Source: Candidatus Omnitrophota bacterium (GTDB lineage Bacteria > Omnitrophota > Gorgyraeia > JAFGGP01). From it: a stretch of 54,938 nt of DNA. A model generated the notes under the pieces. It searched no databases. It worked only from the letters and a program-made list of their open reading frames with translations, and was not told the origin of the DNA. Positions 39,714-47,548 of the stretch are shown in pieces. The stretch lies in contig JAFGGP010000017.1 in NCBI GenBank assembly GCA_016930485.1, forward strand, positions 1 through 54,938, read 5' to 3'. The first letter of the stretch is position 1. Every line of letters begins with the position of its first letter. A program made the translations under genes and the position numbers.

Positions 39714-39766
39714 GCACGAAATATTCACTCCTTTTACTGCCGGCGTACACCGGTGGCCTGAGGGGG

Positions 39767-40210
39767 CTACGAAAGCCTTTTTTTGACCAGGGCGCTCACG
39801 GTCTGTGCCTCCGCACTGACGCCGACGCGGCCAAGCACCTCCTTCATGACCCTGCCCATATCCTTCATGGAGGAGGCACCGAGCTGGGCGATCGCCTCCT
39901 CGATAACGGCAACCAGTTCCTGTTCCTCAAGAAGCCGGGGCAGATACCCCTCAAGGATAGCCAGTTCCCTGTCGGTCTTCTCCAGCATATCGGTCCTCCC
40001 GGAGGGGACGATGCTCTGGCGGGCATCCTGAAGCTGCCTTTTTTGTTTGGCAAGGACGCCCAGGGTCTCCGCGTCGTCCAACCTCTGTGTCTTAAGCTCG
40101 ATAGCCCGGTTTTTGAGGGCGCCACGGATAAAACTCAGGAAATCGGCCTTTGGCCGGTCTTTCTGCTTCAGGGCATTGACGTAATCTTGGTAAATGTGTT
40201 CTTCTAACAT
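39767..40210 (-). CDS. YqeY / GatB-Yqey domain protein
   Basis: The 147-residue helical protein matches the YqeY family (KADFLSFIRGALKNRAIEL, GRTDMLEKTDRELAILEGYLP, MKDMGRVMKEVLGRVG). The family shares the C-terminal tRNA-binding-like domain of GatB. Its role is unclear; it may interact with tRNA or aminoacylation enzymes. Length is typical. It lies between a LysM-amidase gene and the LigD phosphoesterase gene, on the same strand. Confidence 0.93.
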   Translation of the reverse strand: MLEEHIYQDYVNALKQKDRPKADFLSFIRGALKNRAIELKTQRLDDAETLGVLAKQKRQLQDARQSIVPSGRTDMLEKTDRELAILEGYLPRLLEEQELVAVIEEAIAQLGASSMKDMGRVMKEVLGRVGVSAEAQTVSALVKKRLS

Positions 40211-40236
40211 ATCCTGTTCCTTGTCATAAGGTTCTG

Positions 40237-41097
40237 TTACAGGGCCTGCAGGCGGCGCTTAAATTCTTTCCAGGGAAAGTTTGTGCCGGGACACTCTGTG
40301 TGGGCACCGTTCACCTGACCGTGACCCATAATATTACTCAGGGGAATACCGTAATACTTTCTCAGTTTATCCACGAGATAGAGCAGGGCATGCATCTGTT
40401 TTTCCGAGAGCCGTTCCTTGCTGAAATTTCCCACCAGACAGATGCCGATACCATTATAATTCATGCCCCCTGCCTTGCAGTGAGCCCCGTCCTGCTGCTT
40501 GAGCCAGCGGGGAGAAACCTCGATATTGCCGGCCGGTTTGCCCTTTGTCCCGTTGTCGATCACAAAATGATATCCCAGCCCCTGGTTAAAACCGCGCTTG
40601 AAGTGCGCAAAATGAAAACCGAGAGCGCTGCCCTCGTCGGTCGCGCTGTGATGAATAATAATATACTTCCACTTCCTGGAGGGATAGAGCGGAATCACGG
40701 GTGTCATCGGCGCCGCATTGGGGATACGCAGGCGCTGGCCCATTGTCAGTTCATCGGGGTTGCCCAGCCGGTTGGCGCACGTAATAGTATCCATCGGTAC
40801 ATCATACATCTTGCTTAAACGCCACAGCGTCTCACCCGGGGCAACGATATGGTAGACGTCATGGCGCGCGCCGTAGGTAATCTCGGGGGAAATCAGGAGC
40901 GGCTGCTGGTCCAGAACCGGGGGCTCTGACACCTGAACCTCAGCCGTCTGGGAAGGGACCTCTAACGGCGGCGGACCGGTGGTGTAGATCGGTGCCGTTG
41001 CGCAGGCATCGAGGGATAGTGCACACACAACACTGAGACCCGCATACCACAGTCGCCGTGACTTAAGAGCCACTAAAGTGTTTTGTAATATATTCAT
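40237..41097 (-). CDS. LysM-containing N-acetylmuramoyl-L-alanine amidase (amidase_2/PGRP type), lipoprotein-like
   Basis: I chose the ATG at 41097 because AGGAG lies just before it and an export signal follows (LSVVCALSLDACATAP, a possible lipobox around Cys32). The 286-residue protein has a LysM motif (DVYHIVAPGETLWRLSKMY ... LTMGQRLRIP). An amidase_2 domain follows: IIIHHSATDEG, GLGYHFVIDNG, GIGICLVGN, and MGHGQVNGAHTECPG, with the zinc ligands His, His, Cys and the usual Tyr. It would cut the bond between MurNAc and the peptide stem in the periplasm. Its start overlaps the end of the NifU-like gene by 35 bases. Confidence 0.93.
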   Translation of the reverse strand: MNILQNTLVALKSRRLWYAGLSVVCALSLDACATAPIYTTGPPPLEVPSQTAEVQVSEPPVLDQQPLLISPEITYGARHDVYHIVAPGETLWRLSKMYDVPMDTITCANRLGNPDELTMGQRLRIPNAAPMTPVIPLYPSRKWKYIIIHHSATDEGSALGFHFAHFKRGFNQGLGYHFVIDNGTKGKPAGNIEVSPRWLKQQDGAHCKAGGMNYNGIGICLVGNFSKERLSEKQMHALLYLVDKLRKYYGIPLSNIMGHGQVNGAHTECPGTNFPWKEFKRRLQAL

Positions 41098-41677
41098 TGA
41101 GAACTCCTGTTGCCTCGTCCCTGCACTGGCCACACACCGTGCCCAGCTTTGTCCTTTCCTGGAGCTCATAGTATGTCCTCGCCCCCTCGAGCACCGCCTG
41201 CTCTATCTCGAGATCGGTCACGTTCATGCACTGACATACCAGGCGCGCCTTTTTGGTCTTTACCCGTTCGGCCATACCGTTCTTTACATAGTAGTCATCG
41301 ATAGCCGCCCTCAGCGCCTTATCCCCCAACACAGAGCAGTGTATTTTATGCTCTGGCAGTCCGCCCAGCCGGCCGGCAATATCCTTCGGTGAAAGCCGGT
41401 ACGCCTCTGTAAGCGGCATACCCTTGACCATCTCGGAGAGAATTGAGGTACTGGCGATGGCGCTGGCGCAGCCGTAGGTGCGCCACCTGCTCTCAAGAAT
41501 GGTCTCCTTTTGCCTGTCTACCTTGATAAAAAACTCCATCTGATCGCCGCACTTTATATTACCTACCGTGCCCCTTCCGTCAGCCTGAAAGGCATCCTCA
41601 TCCCGCAGGATATTGCGGGGATTCATAAAATGATCCTTCACCCTGTCCGTATATGCCCATCCGGGCTGTTCGTTCAT
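41063..41677 (-). CDS. nifU: NifU-like Fe-S scaffold with BFD-type [2Fe-2S] domain
   Basis: The 204-residue protein combines an IscU/NifU N-terminal scaffold domain with three Cys (GNIKCGDQMEF, YGCASAIAS, IHCSVLG) and a BFD-like [2Fe-2S] domain with four Cys (VCQCMNVTDLEIEQ ... VCGQCRD). The NifU C-terminal Nfu domain is missing, as in many non-diazotroph NifU-like proteins. It overlaps nifS by four bases (ATGA), so the desulfurase and scaffold are translated together for Fe-S cluster assembly. Confidence 0.93.
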   Translation of the reverse strand: MNEQPGWAYTDRVKDHFMNPRNILRDEDAFQADGRGTVGNIKCGDQMEFFIKVDRQKETILESRWRTYGCASAIASTSILSEMVKGMPLTEAYRLSPKDIAGRLGGLPEHKIHCSVLGDKALRAAIDDYYVKNGMAERVKTKKARLVCQCMNVTDLEIEQAVLEGARTYYELQERTKLGTVCGQCRDEATGVLNEYITKHFSGS

Positions 41678-42867
41678 GCCGCTTCCTTTTTTGTATAGCC
41701 GGTTGACATATCCCTGATCTTTTGTATCACTCCGGGCATCACGTCGATGACATATTCGATATCCTTCATCGTGGTGTCGCGCCCCAGGCTCAGTCGCACC
41801 GAACCATGTGCGGCCTCGGCAGAGACGCCTGTCGCCAGAAGTACGTGCGAGGGGTCCAGCGAACCAGAGGCACAGGCAGAACCGGTTGAAACGGCAATAC
41901 CCTCCAGGTCCAGATATAATAAAATCGCCTCACCCTCGGCCCCGTCACACGAGACATTGACCGTATTGGGAAGACAGTCGGTCGGATGTCCGTTAAAGGT
42001 AATATCGGGGATGCGTTCTTCGATCCCCTTTATCAGGGTCGCCCGCAACGCCTTAAGCCGCTTCCTTTCTTCATCCATCTCTCTCAGACGCATCTCGACG
42101 GCCTTGCCCAGGCCGATGATGCCGAGCGTATTCTCTGTGCCAGCACGCCTGCCCCTCTCCTGGTGTCCGCCGCGAATAAGGGGACAGAACGAGATGCCCT
42201 TCTTCACATAGAGCGCGCCGATTCCCTTCGGACCGTACATCTTGTGGCCGGAGAGTGTCAAAAAATCCACGTCAAGCTTCCTGACGTCAACCGGAATTCT
42301 GCCGACGGCCTGAACCGCGTCGGTGTGAAAAAGCGCACCGAGCCGGTGGGTAATCCGGGCCGCTTCTTTAATGTCCTGAATGGTCCCGATTTCATTATTG
42401 GCGGTCATCACCGAGACGAGCCCGGTCGTATCCGTTATCTTCGCTGCAAGGTCCTCCAGATCGATTTTTCCATACCTATCGACACCGAGATAGGAAACGT
42501 TAACCCCTCTGTCGCCGAGGCACCTGGCAGTCTCTAAAATACACGGGTGTTCAATGGCAGTCGTGAGAATATCCTTCGCCCCCTGACGGTGACACATACA
42601 GTGACCGGATGGACAGGCAAAGATGGAGAGTACCGTGTTATTGGCCTCTGAACCGCTCCCCACAAAGATAATCTCATCGGCGGTAGCATTGAGAAAAGCG
42701 GCGACCTCCTCCCGGGCCTCCTCCACACGCCTCCGCGCCTCCCTGCCGAACCCGTGCAGGCTCGAGGGGTTCCCGAAGAGCTCCATCGCCTCTGTTAGGG
42801 TCTTTTTTACCTCGGGATGGAGCGGGGTTGTCGCATTATAATCGAGGTATATCTGTCGCCGGCCCAT
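41674..42867 (-). CDS. nifS: NifS/IscS-type cysteine desulfurase
   Basis: The 397-residue PLP enzyme has YLDYNATTPLHPEV at the start, a mid-protein SGHKMYGPKGIGALYV (PLP Lys in SGHKMYGPKG), and the active-site Cys loop STGSACASGS. It removes sulfur from cysteine and hands it to the NifU-like scaffold encoded next. Length and order are typical of the NifS/IscS group. GAGG precedes the ATG. The four-base overlap with nifU supports one Fe-S biogenesis operon. Confidence 0.95.
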   Translation of the reverse strand: MGRRQIYLDYNATTPLHPEVKKTLTEAMELFGNPSSLHGFGREARRRVEEAREEVAAFLNATADEIIFVGSGSEANNTVLSIFACPSGHCMCHRQGAKDILTTAIEHPCILETARCLGDRGVNVSYLGVDRYGKIDLEDLAAKITDTTGLVSVMTANNEIGTIQDIKEAARITHRLGALFHTDAVQAVGRIPVDVRKLDVDFLTLSGHKMYGPKGIGALYVKKGISFCPLIRGGHQERGRRAGTENTLGIIGLGKAVEMRLREMDEERKRLKALRATLIKGIEERIPDITFNGHPTDCLPNTVNVSCDGAEGEAILLYLDLEGIAVSTGSACASGSLDPSHVLLATGVSAEAAHGSVRLSLGRDTTMKDIEYVIDVMPGVIQKIRDMSTGYTKKEAA

Positions 42868-42895
42868 AGGCGCCTCTTTCTTTTAAGCAGCCTTA

Positions 42896-42938
42896 TTTAC
42901 CCCGTTAGACCTAGAAAGCCCCGCTTTTCAGGGTGGGG
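42896..42938 (+). repeat. Repeat motif TTTACCCCGTTAGACCT with a downstream hairpin
   Basis: The 17-base string TTTACCCCGTTAGACCT (42896-42912) occurs again at 49914-49930. Here it is followed by a small hairpin CCCCGC / GTGGGG with the loop TTTTCAGG (42919-42938). It lies between nifS and the MscS gene. The arrangement resembles non-coding ends of IS200/IS605-type elements, but no transposase gene is nearby. Confidence 0.5.
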
Positions 42939-42988
42939 AAATGAATGCGTTGTTACATGGCAATCAAACAAGAAAACTCCGGTCTTTA

Positions 42989-44053
42989 TTAGGCCGGGGG
43001 GGTAACGGGGTTCATATATAACGTCTGTGTCGGATAGGCAAACTCTATGCCATGTTCGCGAAACGCCTCAAAAATACCGAGATTGATCTTTTCCTGAATA
43101 TCCATATAGGTATTATAGTCCGGCCCGATAACGTAATAGACCACCTCAAAAATAAGACTGAAATCACCGTATGAAAAGAAGTGGGCCCGGTCAAAGACCG
43201 TATTGTCCACGCCCCTGATAATCTCCTTGATGATGCCGGGGATCTCCTTTATCTTTTCGAGCGGGGTTTGATACACAACACCGAGGCGGAACAGAACGCG
43301 GCGTTGTTCCATTCGCTTATAATTCCGAATGCGCGAATTGGTAAGGTCGGTATTGGAAAAGACAAGCTGCTCGCCTCCCAGTGAACGTATCCGGGTAGTC
43401 TTGATGCCGATGTGCTCTACGGCACCGAGATAATCACCGATAATGATGAAGTCGCCGATCTCAAAGGGGCGGTCGAAGAGAATGGCGAAATAACTGAAGA
43501 GATCCCCCAGAATTGCCTGGGCGGCCAGCGCGACCGCGACGCCGCCGATGCCCAGACCGGCAATAACCGCCGAGATCTGGAATCCCAGGTTATCAAGAAA
43601 AAAGATAACGGCAAGCGCCCAAATCAGAGCCTTCAGTACCCGCAGGATACCGTTGAGGCTCTTCTCAAGCACAAGGTCACTCCCCTGTCTCTTCCAATAG
43701 AGGCTAAAACCATAGGTCAGAAAAATAGTCACAAACCGCGCGGTAAAGATGGTCAGGAGCGCCATGCCGGTAATGTCGACGGCCTTTTTTATCTGCGGCC
43801 CAAGGGTAAGCACCGAGACACTGAAATAAAAAAGCCCGATAAAGGCGAGAGGAAACACGATGCGCTGTATAAGGTCGGCAAGGAAGTCGTCCAGACTCGT
43901 CGCGGTCCTGCTCGCCCATTCCTTTAGGCGGCGCAAGACGACAAACTCAATGATTTTAAGCAGGATAAAACCGGCTATCAGGATTCCCGCCGCTATCAGA
44001 TAATCGACGATGCGGTTACCCCAGATCATCTGTGTTGCAATCTGTTCCATCAT
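42989..44053 (-). CDS. MscS-family mechanosensitive channel
   Basis: The 354-residue protein has several membrane segments, the pore/beta-domain pattern GLGIGGVAVALAAQAILGDLF, DRPFEIGDFIIIGDYLGAVEHIG, FSNTDLTNSRIRNYKRM, and a full C-terminal alpha/beta part (EIPGIIKEIIRGVDN ... INLGIFEAFREHGIEFAYP). It is the complete form, in contrast to the short MscS protein at 35257-35907. It would release solutes on sudden hypo-osmotic shock. Confidence 0.95.
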   Translation of the reverse strand: MMEQIATQMIWGNRIVDYLIAAGILIAGFILLKIIEFVVLRRLKEWASRTATSLDDFLADLIQRIVFPLAFIGLFYFSVSVLTLGPQIKKAVDITGMALLTIFTARFVTIFLTYGFSLYWKRQGSDLVLEKSLNGILRVLKALIWALAVIFFLDNLGFQISAVIAGLGIGGVAVALAAQAILGDLFSYFAILFDRPFEIGDFIIIGDYLGAVEHIGIKTTRIRSLGGEQLVFSNTDLTNSRIRNYKRMEQRRVLFRLGVVYQTPLEKIKEIPGIIKEIIRGVDNTVFDRAHFFSYGDFSLIFEVVYYVIGPDYNTYMDIQEKINLGIFEAFREHGIEFAYPTQTLYMNPVTPPA

Positions 44054-44148
44054 GATCCGTCTCCCTGTTATTGAGTAAAAACCGTCTCCTGTAATAGAAT
44101 GAAAGCCCTTCTGCGCAGGGAAAAAATATTATAGTATATTTGAGGAAA

Positions 44149-45210
44149 CTATTCCATCTTTTTGCAGCACGTCTGCCGGCACCCGGTAAGGCGAAATTGT
44201 TCGATCAGATCCATCATCTCACTCTCATTTTTCGCATACTTTACCGCTGACCTGAGCGAACGGACATGCGAAAACCCGCGGGTATACCATATATAAAATT
44301 TGCGGAAACGCACTACGCCTCTTGCCGCTCCATAAAATGCAAGACAAGAGCGGAAATGTTCCTTGAGTACGCCAACGACTTCTTCTATATCCGGAAGAGC
44401 CGGTTCGGCACTGCCCTCCAAGACAGCGTGTATCTGGGTAAAAATCCAGGGATTGCCCCAGGCACCCCGGGCAACCATCACCGCGTCACAGCCGGTCTCA
44501 TCAAACATTTTCTTCGCCATCTGCGCACTAAAGATATCGCCGCTGGCGATAACCGGGACCGCCACCGCGCCCTTTACCGTCTTAATAGCCCGGTAATCAA
44601 CCCTTCCCCGGAACCCCTGAACCGCTGTCCTGCCATGCACCGTTATGGCGCTTATCCCGGTATCCTCCAGAGAGCGGACAAGGTCGCCGAGGCCCTCGGG
44701 CGAATCCCAGCCTGAGCGGATTTTGACCGTCACCGGAACGTGCGAGTGCCGCACCAAAAGTCTCAATAACTCCCGTAGCCTCCCGGGTTCCTTTAACAAA
44801 TCGGCCCCCTCGCCGCGGGCAAGCACCTTTTTTTTAGGACAGCCGGCGTTAAAGTCAAGCATATCGAACGGGTACTCCTTAAGCCGTTCCAGCGCCTTAA
44901 GGAGAAAGCGGGGCTCGCTCCCCAACAGCTGTATGCCGAGCGGGCGGTCCCTGTCGTCGGTGCGGAGCATCTCCCTCGTCTGTCTGCTCAGGTAGCTGAG
45001 CGAGCGTGCGTTTATCATCTCCAGAAAAGCGCATCCACAGCCATAGGAGCGGTTGATCACCCGGAACGGAAGAGAGGTGATGCCTGCCATGGGGGCAAGT
45101 ATACAGCGAGAAGAAAGGCGTACATTGCCAAGGGTTAACCCCGTTAAAGAGACTCTATATGATGACGATTCCGGATTATTATTGGAAAACTTCTCTAGTG
45201 GGGTAAACAT
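44149..45210 (-). CDS. dusB: tRNA-dihydrouridine synthase (DusB type)
   Basis: The protein matches DusB: APMAGITSLPFRVINR, DFNAGCPKKKVLARGEGADLL with the catalytic Cys, VTVKIRSGW, ITVHGRTAVQGF, and ASGDIFSAQMAKKM. It reduces uridine in tRNA D-loops with FMN and NADPH. I chose the ATG at 45210 (353 residues) rather than the in-frame TTG at 45312, because a strong promoter lies between them; no clear ribosome site precedes either. The C-terminus ends with a Cys pair. Confidence 0.93.
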   Translation of the reverse strand: MFTPLEKFSNNNPESSSYRVSLTGLTLGNVRLSSRCILAPMAGITSLPFRVINRSYGCGCAFLEMINARSLSYLSRQTREMLRTDDRDRPLGIQLLGSEPRFLLKALERLKEYPFDMLDFNAGCPKKKVLARGEGADLLKEPGRLRELLRLLVRHSHVPVTVKIRSGWDSPEGLGDLVRSLEDTGISAITVHGRTAVQGFRGRVDYRAIKTVKGAVAVPVIASGDIFSAQMAKKMFDETGCDAVMVARGAWGNPWIFTQIHAVLEGSAEPALPDIEEVVGVLKEHFRSCLAFYGAARGVVRFRKFYIWYTRGFSHVRSLRSAVKYAKNESEMMDLIEQFRLTGCRQTCCKKME

Positions 45211-45274
45211 GAGTGTTGTAGTGTGGCATTTGAGATTTGAAATTGGTCGTTCTGGTTCCTCCAGGTTAGGGGCT

Positions 45275-45303
45275 ATTGTATAGAGAAATGGTAGGTGTGT
45301 CAA
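45275..45303 (-). promoter_or_regulatory. Promoter of dusB
   Basis: On the minus strand TTGACA (45298-45303), a 17-base spacer and TACAAT (45275-45280) form a near-consensus promoter. The start point near 45268 lies inside the longer open frame, which supports the shorter DusB start at 45210 with a leader of about 58 bases. Confidence 0.8.
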
Positions 45304-45341
45304 CCACTGCAATACGCGGGTAGAGTGTCGGCGGGAAGGTG

Positions 45342-45812
45342 TTAAAAACGGTTCTCCTCTATCTCTCCGGTAGAGGTATTAGCCCAGACCTGACCGGCAT
45401 CTGCCTTGCCGGGGCCCGAGGCCTGCGGCCTATAGGCCCAGCCCCCTGATGAACCGATCACCGTTCCCTGTGGCTCTGTCGTGGCTAAAACAACGTTCTG
45501 GGCATTGCCGTCATAATCAAAGGGATTGACCGGCAGGAGACCGTCCATCGTAATGTGACTCCCGCCCCCCTCTTCTGAAAATTCCTCAAGGGTCGGAAAA
45601 CGAGCGCTGCCATTGGCGGCCTGGGCCGCATAAAAATCCCACACGCCTTGCCTCATAACCCCGAGGCTGCTCTTCACCATCGCTGCCCGGGCGCTCATAA
45701 TCAGATCCTGCAATTTAATGATGGCATAGACACTCAAGATGCTGACAAGAATCATGACAATGACCACTTCCATCAAACTTTTTCCCTGTTGTAATCTTCT
45801 TATGCTTTTCAT
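45342..45812 (-). CDS. Type IV pilin/pseudopilin-like protein with unusual processing site
   Basis: I chose the ATG at 45812, with AGGTG before it. The 156-residue protein has a short basic leader (IRRLQQGKS) then a 20-residue hydrophobic helix (LMEVVIVMILVSILSVYAI). Cleavage after Gly would leave Lys at +1 where Phe or Met is usual, but Glu at +5 is kept. The C-terminal part is globular with WDFYAAQAANGSARFPTLEE and a GSSGGWAY loop, as in type II secretion pseudopilins. It is preceded directly by a HAMP protein gene. No pilus assembly genes are in the window. Confidence 0.85.
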   Translation of the reverse strand: MKSIRRLQQGKSLMEVVIVMILVSILSVYAIIKLQDLIMSARAAMVKSSLGVMRQGVWDFYAAQAANGSARFPTLEEFSEEGGGSHITMDGLLPVNPFDYDGNAQNVVLATTEPQGTVIGSSGGWAYRPQASGPGKADAGQVWANTSTGEIEENRF

Positions 45813-45821
45813 AACAGGCAC

Positions 45822-46268
45822 CTATGAGAGTTTGCCTTGCCCTTTGAGCTCGGCCAGTTCCATGGACATCTTATTAATCCAGTCAACGAGCTGTTTCAGC
45901 TCGTCCTTTTCCCTGAGATGAAACTGCTTGCCCACATCACCCTTTCCAAGATCTGCCAGAAACCGCTCAAGCCGCACAAAAGGGCCGATCACCCGGTGCG
46001 TCAAGATAATGCCGCAGAATAAAATCAGCGGCACCGCTACCGCCAGTTGAAAACTACTCATAAAGCCGATTGTCTTATAAATAATATCCAGCGTATCGCC
46101 CGTTGCAACCCCGGCCTGTTCCATGCTCATCCTCAGCACAATGAAACCGATCAGATTTCCCACCGAGATAACGTACATACAGAGGATTAACACCATCCGT
46201 ATATACTTAAACTGAAAGGTCTTATCAACTACGAAAACTCTCCGTTTAAACTTTTTCTGCTCCACCAT
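45822..46268 (-). CDS. Small membrane protein with a HAMP domain
   Basis: The 148-residue protein has two membrane helices (about 24-45 and 70-90) separated by a short periplasmic loop. A HAMP-type region follows (ILTHRVIGPFVRLERFLADLGKGD), then a coiled coil ending DELKQLVDWINKMSMELAELK. There is no kinase, cyclase or methyl-accepting output domain, so it may relay signals to a partner protein. The stop lies nine bases before the pilin-like ATG, implying one transcript. Confidence 0.8.
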   Translation of the reverse strand: MVEQKKFKRRVFVVDKTFQFKYIRMVLILCMYVISVGNLIGFIVLRMSMEQAGVATGDTLDIIYKTIGFMSSFQLAVAVPLILFCGIILTHRVIGPFVRLERFLADLGKGDVGKQFHLREKDELKQLVDWINKMSMELAELKGQGKLS

Positions 46269-46336
46269 AACAGGATCCTTTCGTTAGAGAATAGCGTAAA
46301 CCGGGTTTATATCTGTGGTATTCTATCGAAACACTT

Positions 46337-46522
46337 TCAGCCCGTTCCCGTCTTCCGGCCGTCGTTGTCTATAAACGCACACACCGCCTCTTCCAGTTTC
46401 TGCTTTGCCCTGCGCACCGGACCCGGAAGATGCATATTTTTCCCCGAGGTTACCGCATTATACATATCACTCAGCAACCATATAATGCCAATCCAGAAAA
46501 GAAACTGAAGCACTCCGAGCAT
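46337..46522 (-). CDS. Small single-helix membrane protein
   Basis: The 61-residue product has one N-terminal membrane helix (LQFLFWIGIIWLLSDMY) and a charged, Lys/Arg-rich tail (GPVRRAKQKLEEAVCAFID). No family is recognised. It lies after a DUF3568-like lipoprotein gene with a 24-base gap on the same strand, so it is probably cotranscribed with it. Support is moderate because of its length. Confidence 0.55.
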   Translation of the reverse strand: MLGVLQFLFWIGIIWLLSDMYNAVTSGKNMHLPGPVRRAKQKLEEAVCAFIDNDGRKTGTG

Positions 46523-46546
46523 AGACCACCGACGCCGGTTAATGCG

Positions 46547-46942
46547 TCATTTTTTGAGATTGTCCTCGGTTTTTTCGAGTATCTGCTGCGACCTGCCCCT
46601 GTCCCCCATAACGCCGACCCGTATCACCATCTTGGTGGCGTTGGCGGTAATAGCATCCAGATCGATCCACACGTTTGCCCCATCGGCAAACTCTGTCCTG
46701 ATACGGGCGGTCAGCCTGTCCTTTCTGTCTTCGGTAGGCTCGAGCTCAAGCTCTGCCAGTGCCTTAAGTGTCGCCTCGTATACCTGGGTCAGGGAGGCGT
46801 CTATATCCTTATGCAATCTCCCGTACGCCCATACCCCGGTACCGGCTGCCGCTGCCGCTGTCCCAACCACCGCTGCCGCGCACCCGGCTGTGTGAATGGC
46901 AAAAACACCTATAAAGAGTATCTTAAAAATTCTTTGAACCAT
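46547..46942 (-). CDS. DUF3568-family lipoprotein
   Basis: The 131-residue product has a lipoprotein signal (FIGVFAIHTAGCAAAVVG, lipobox Cys21), then an Ala/Gly-rich strand and a two-helix/two-strand domain (YEATLKALAELELEP ... LTARIRTEFADGANVWIDLD ... MVIRVGVMGDRGRSQQILE). This fits DUF3568, a family of small lipoproteins in envelope-bearing bacteria with no settled function. It likely sits on the periplasmic side of a membrane. Confidence 0.85.
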   Translation of the reverse strand: MVQRIFKILFIGVFAIHTAGCAAAVVGTAAAAAGTGVWAYGRLHKDIDASLTQVYEATLKALAELELEPTEDRKDRLTARIRTEFADGANVWIDLDAITANATKMVIRVGVMGDRGRSQQILEKTEDNLKK

Positions 46943-47030
46943 AGTCTCTTCCGTCGGTTATAGTACATACAACCTGTAATATAGAATACTCCTCGTCCGC
47001 CCTCTTTGCAACTAAAAATCGCCGTAGCAC

Positions 47031-47453
47031 TCAGCCTATCTTAAGGATCCAGATCCCCAATACCACCAGGACAATACCGGCGCCCTTCACCGGGGTCATC
47101 GTCTCGCCGATACACAAGACGCCAAGGAGAAACGCAATCAAGGGGTATGACCCGGAAACCGGGACCACCCGCGATATCTCGCCGGTCTTGAGTGCCTGAT
47201 AAAACGCCAGCTGTCCTACGAAACTCGCGAGAAATCCCCCGAGAATCAGCCATGCCGCCGAACGGATATCGACCGATTTTATCTGCTGCGGCCTGAGCAT
47301 CACGGTACTTAATAGCACAAATCCGAGAATAACCCCCGTGCATCGGTAAAACAGCCCGACAATCGCGTCAACGTGCGACAGGCCGGTTTTTTCAAGAAGC
47401 GGCACCACCCCCCAGATACATGCCGTCAGAAAAGCCCACCAGAACCAGTTCAT
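47031..47453 (-). CDS. EamA/DMT-type small transporter
   Basis: I chose the ATG at 47453 because GGAGGA lies before it; a longer frame would add a non-membrane N-terminus. The 140-residue protein has four to five membrane segments in the order of half an EamA transporter (WWAFLTACIWGVVPLLEK ... AWLILGGFLASFVGQLAFYQALKTGEISRVVPVSGSYPL, split here over several helices, ending VLVVLGIWILKIG). Such half-size proteins form dimers that carry small metabolites. The substrate is unknown. Confidence 0.87.
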   Translation of the reverse strand: MNWFWWAFLTACIWGVVPLLEKTGLSHVDAIVGLFYRCTGVILGFVLLSTVMLRPQQIKSVDIRSAAWLILGGFLASFVGQLAFYQALKTGEISRVVPVSGSYPLIAFLLGVLCIGETMTPVKGAGIVLVVLGIWILKIG

Positions 47454-47548
47454 CGGCGCCTCCTCCTTTTCTTGTGTGTTAGCCACTGCCGTTTTCCCTG
47501 CAAAAACACTGAACAATCCTGCGCCGGGCACGCGGGGCACAGGCTTTT

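Noticed and set aside
45211-45312. N-terminal extension of the DusB frame to a TTG at 45312
   Set aside because: A near-consensus promoter lies inside the extension, so it would be upstream of the transcript start.
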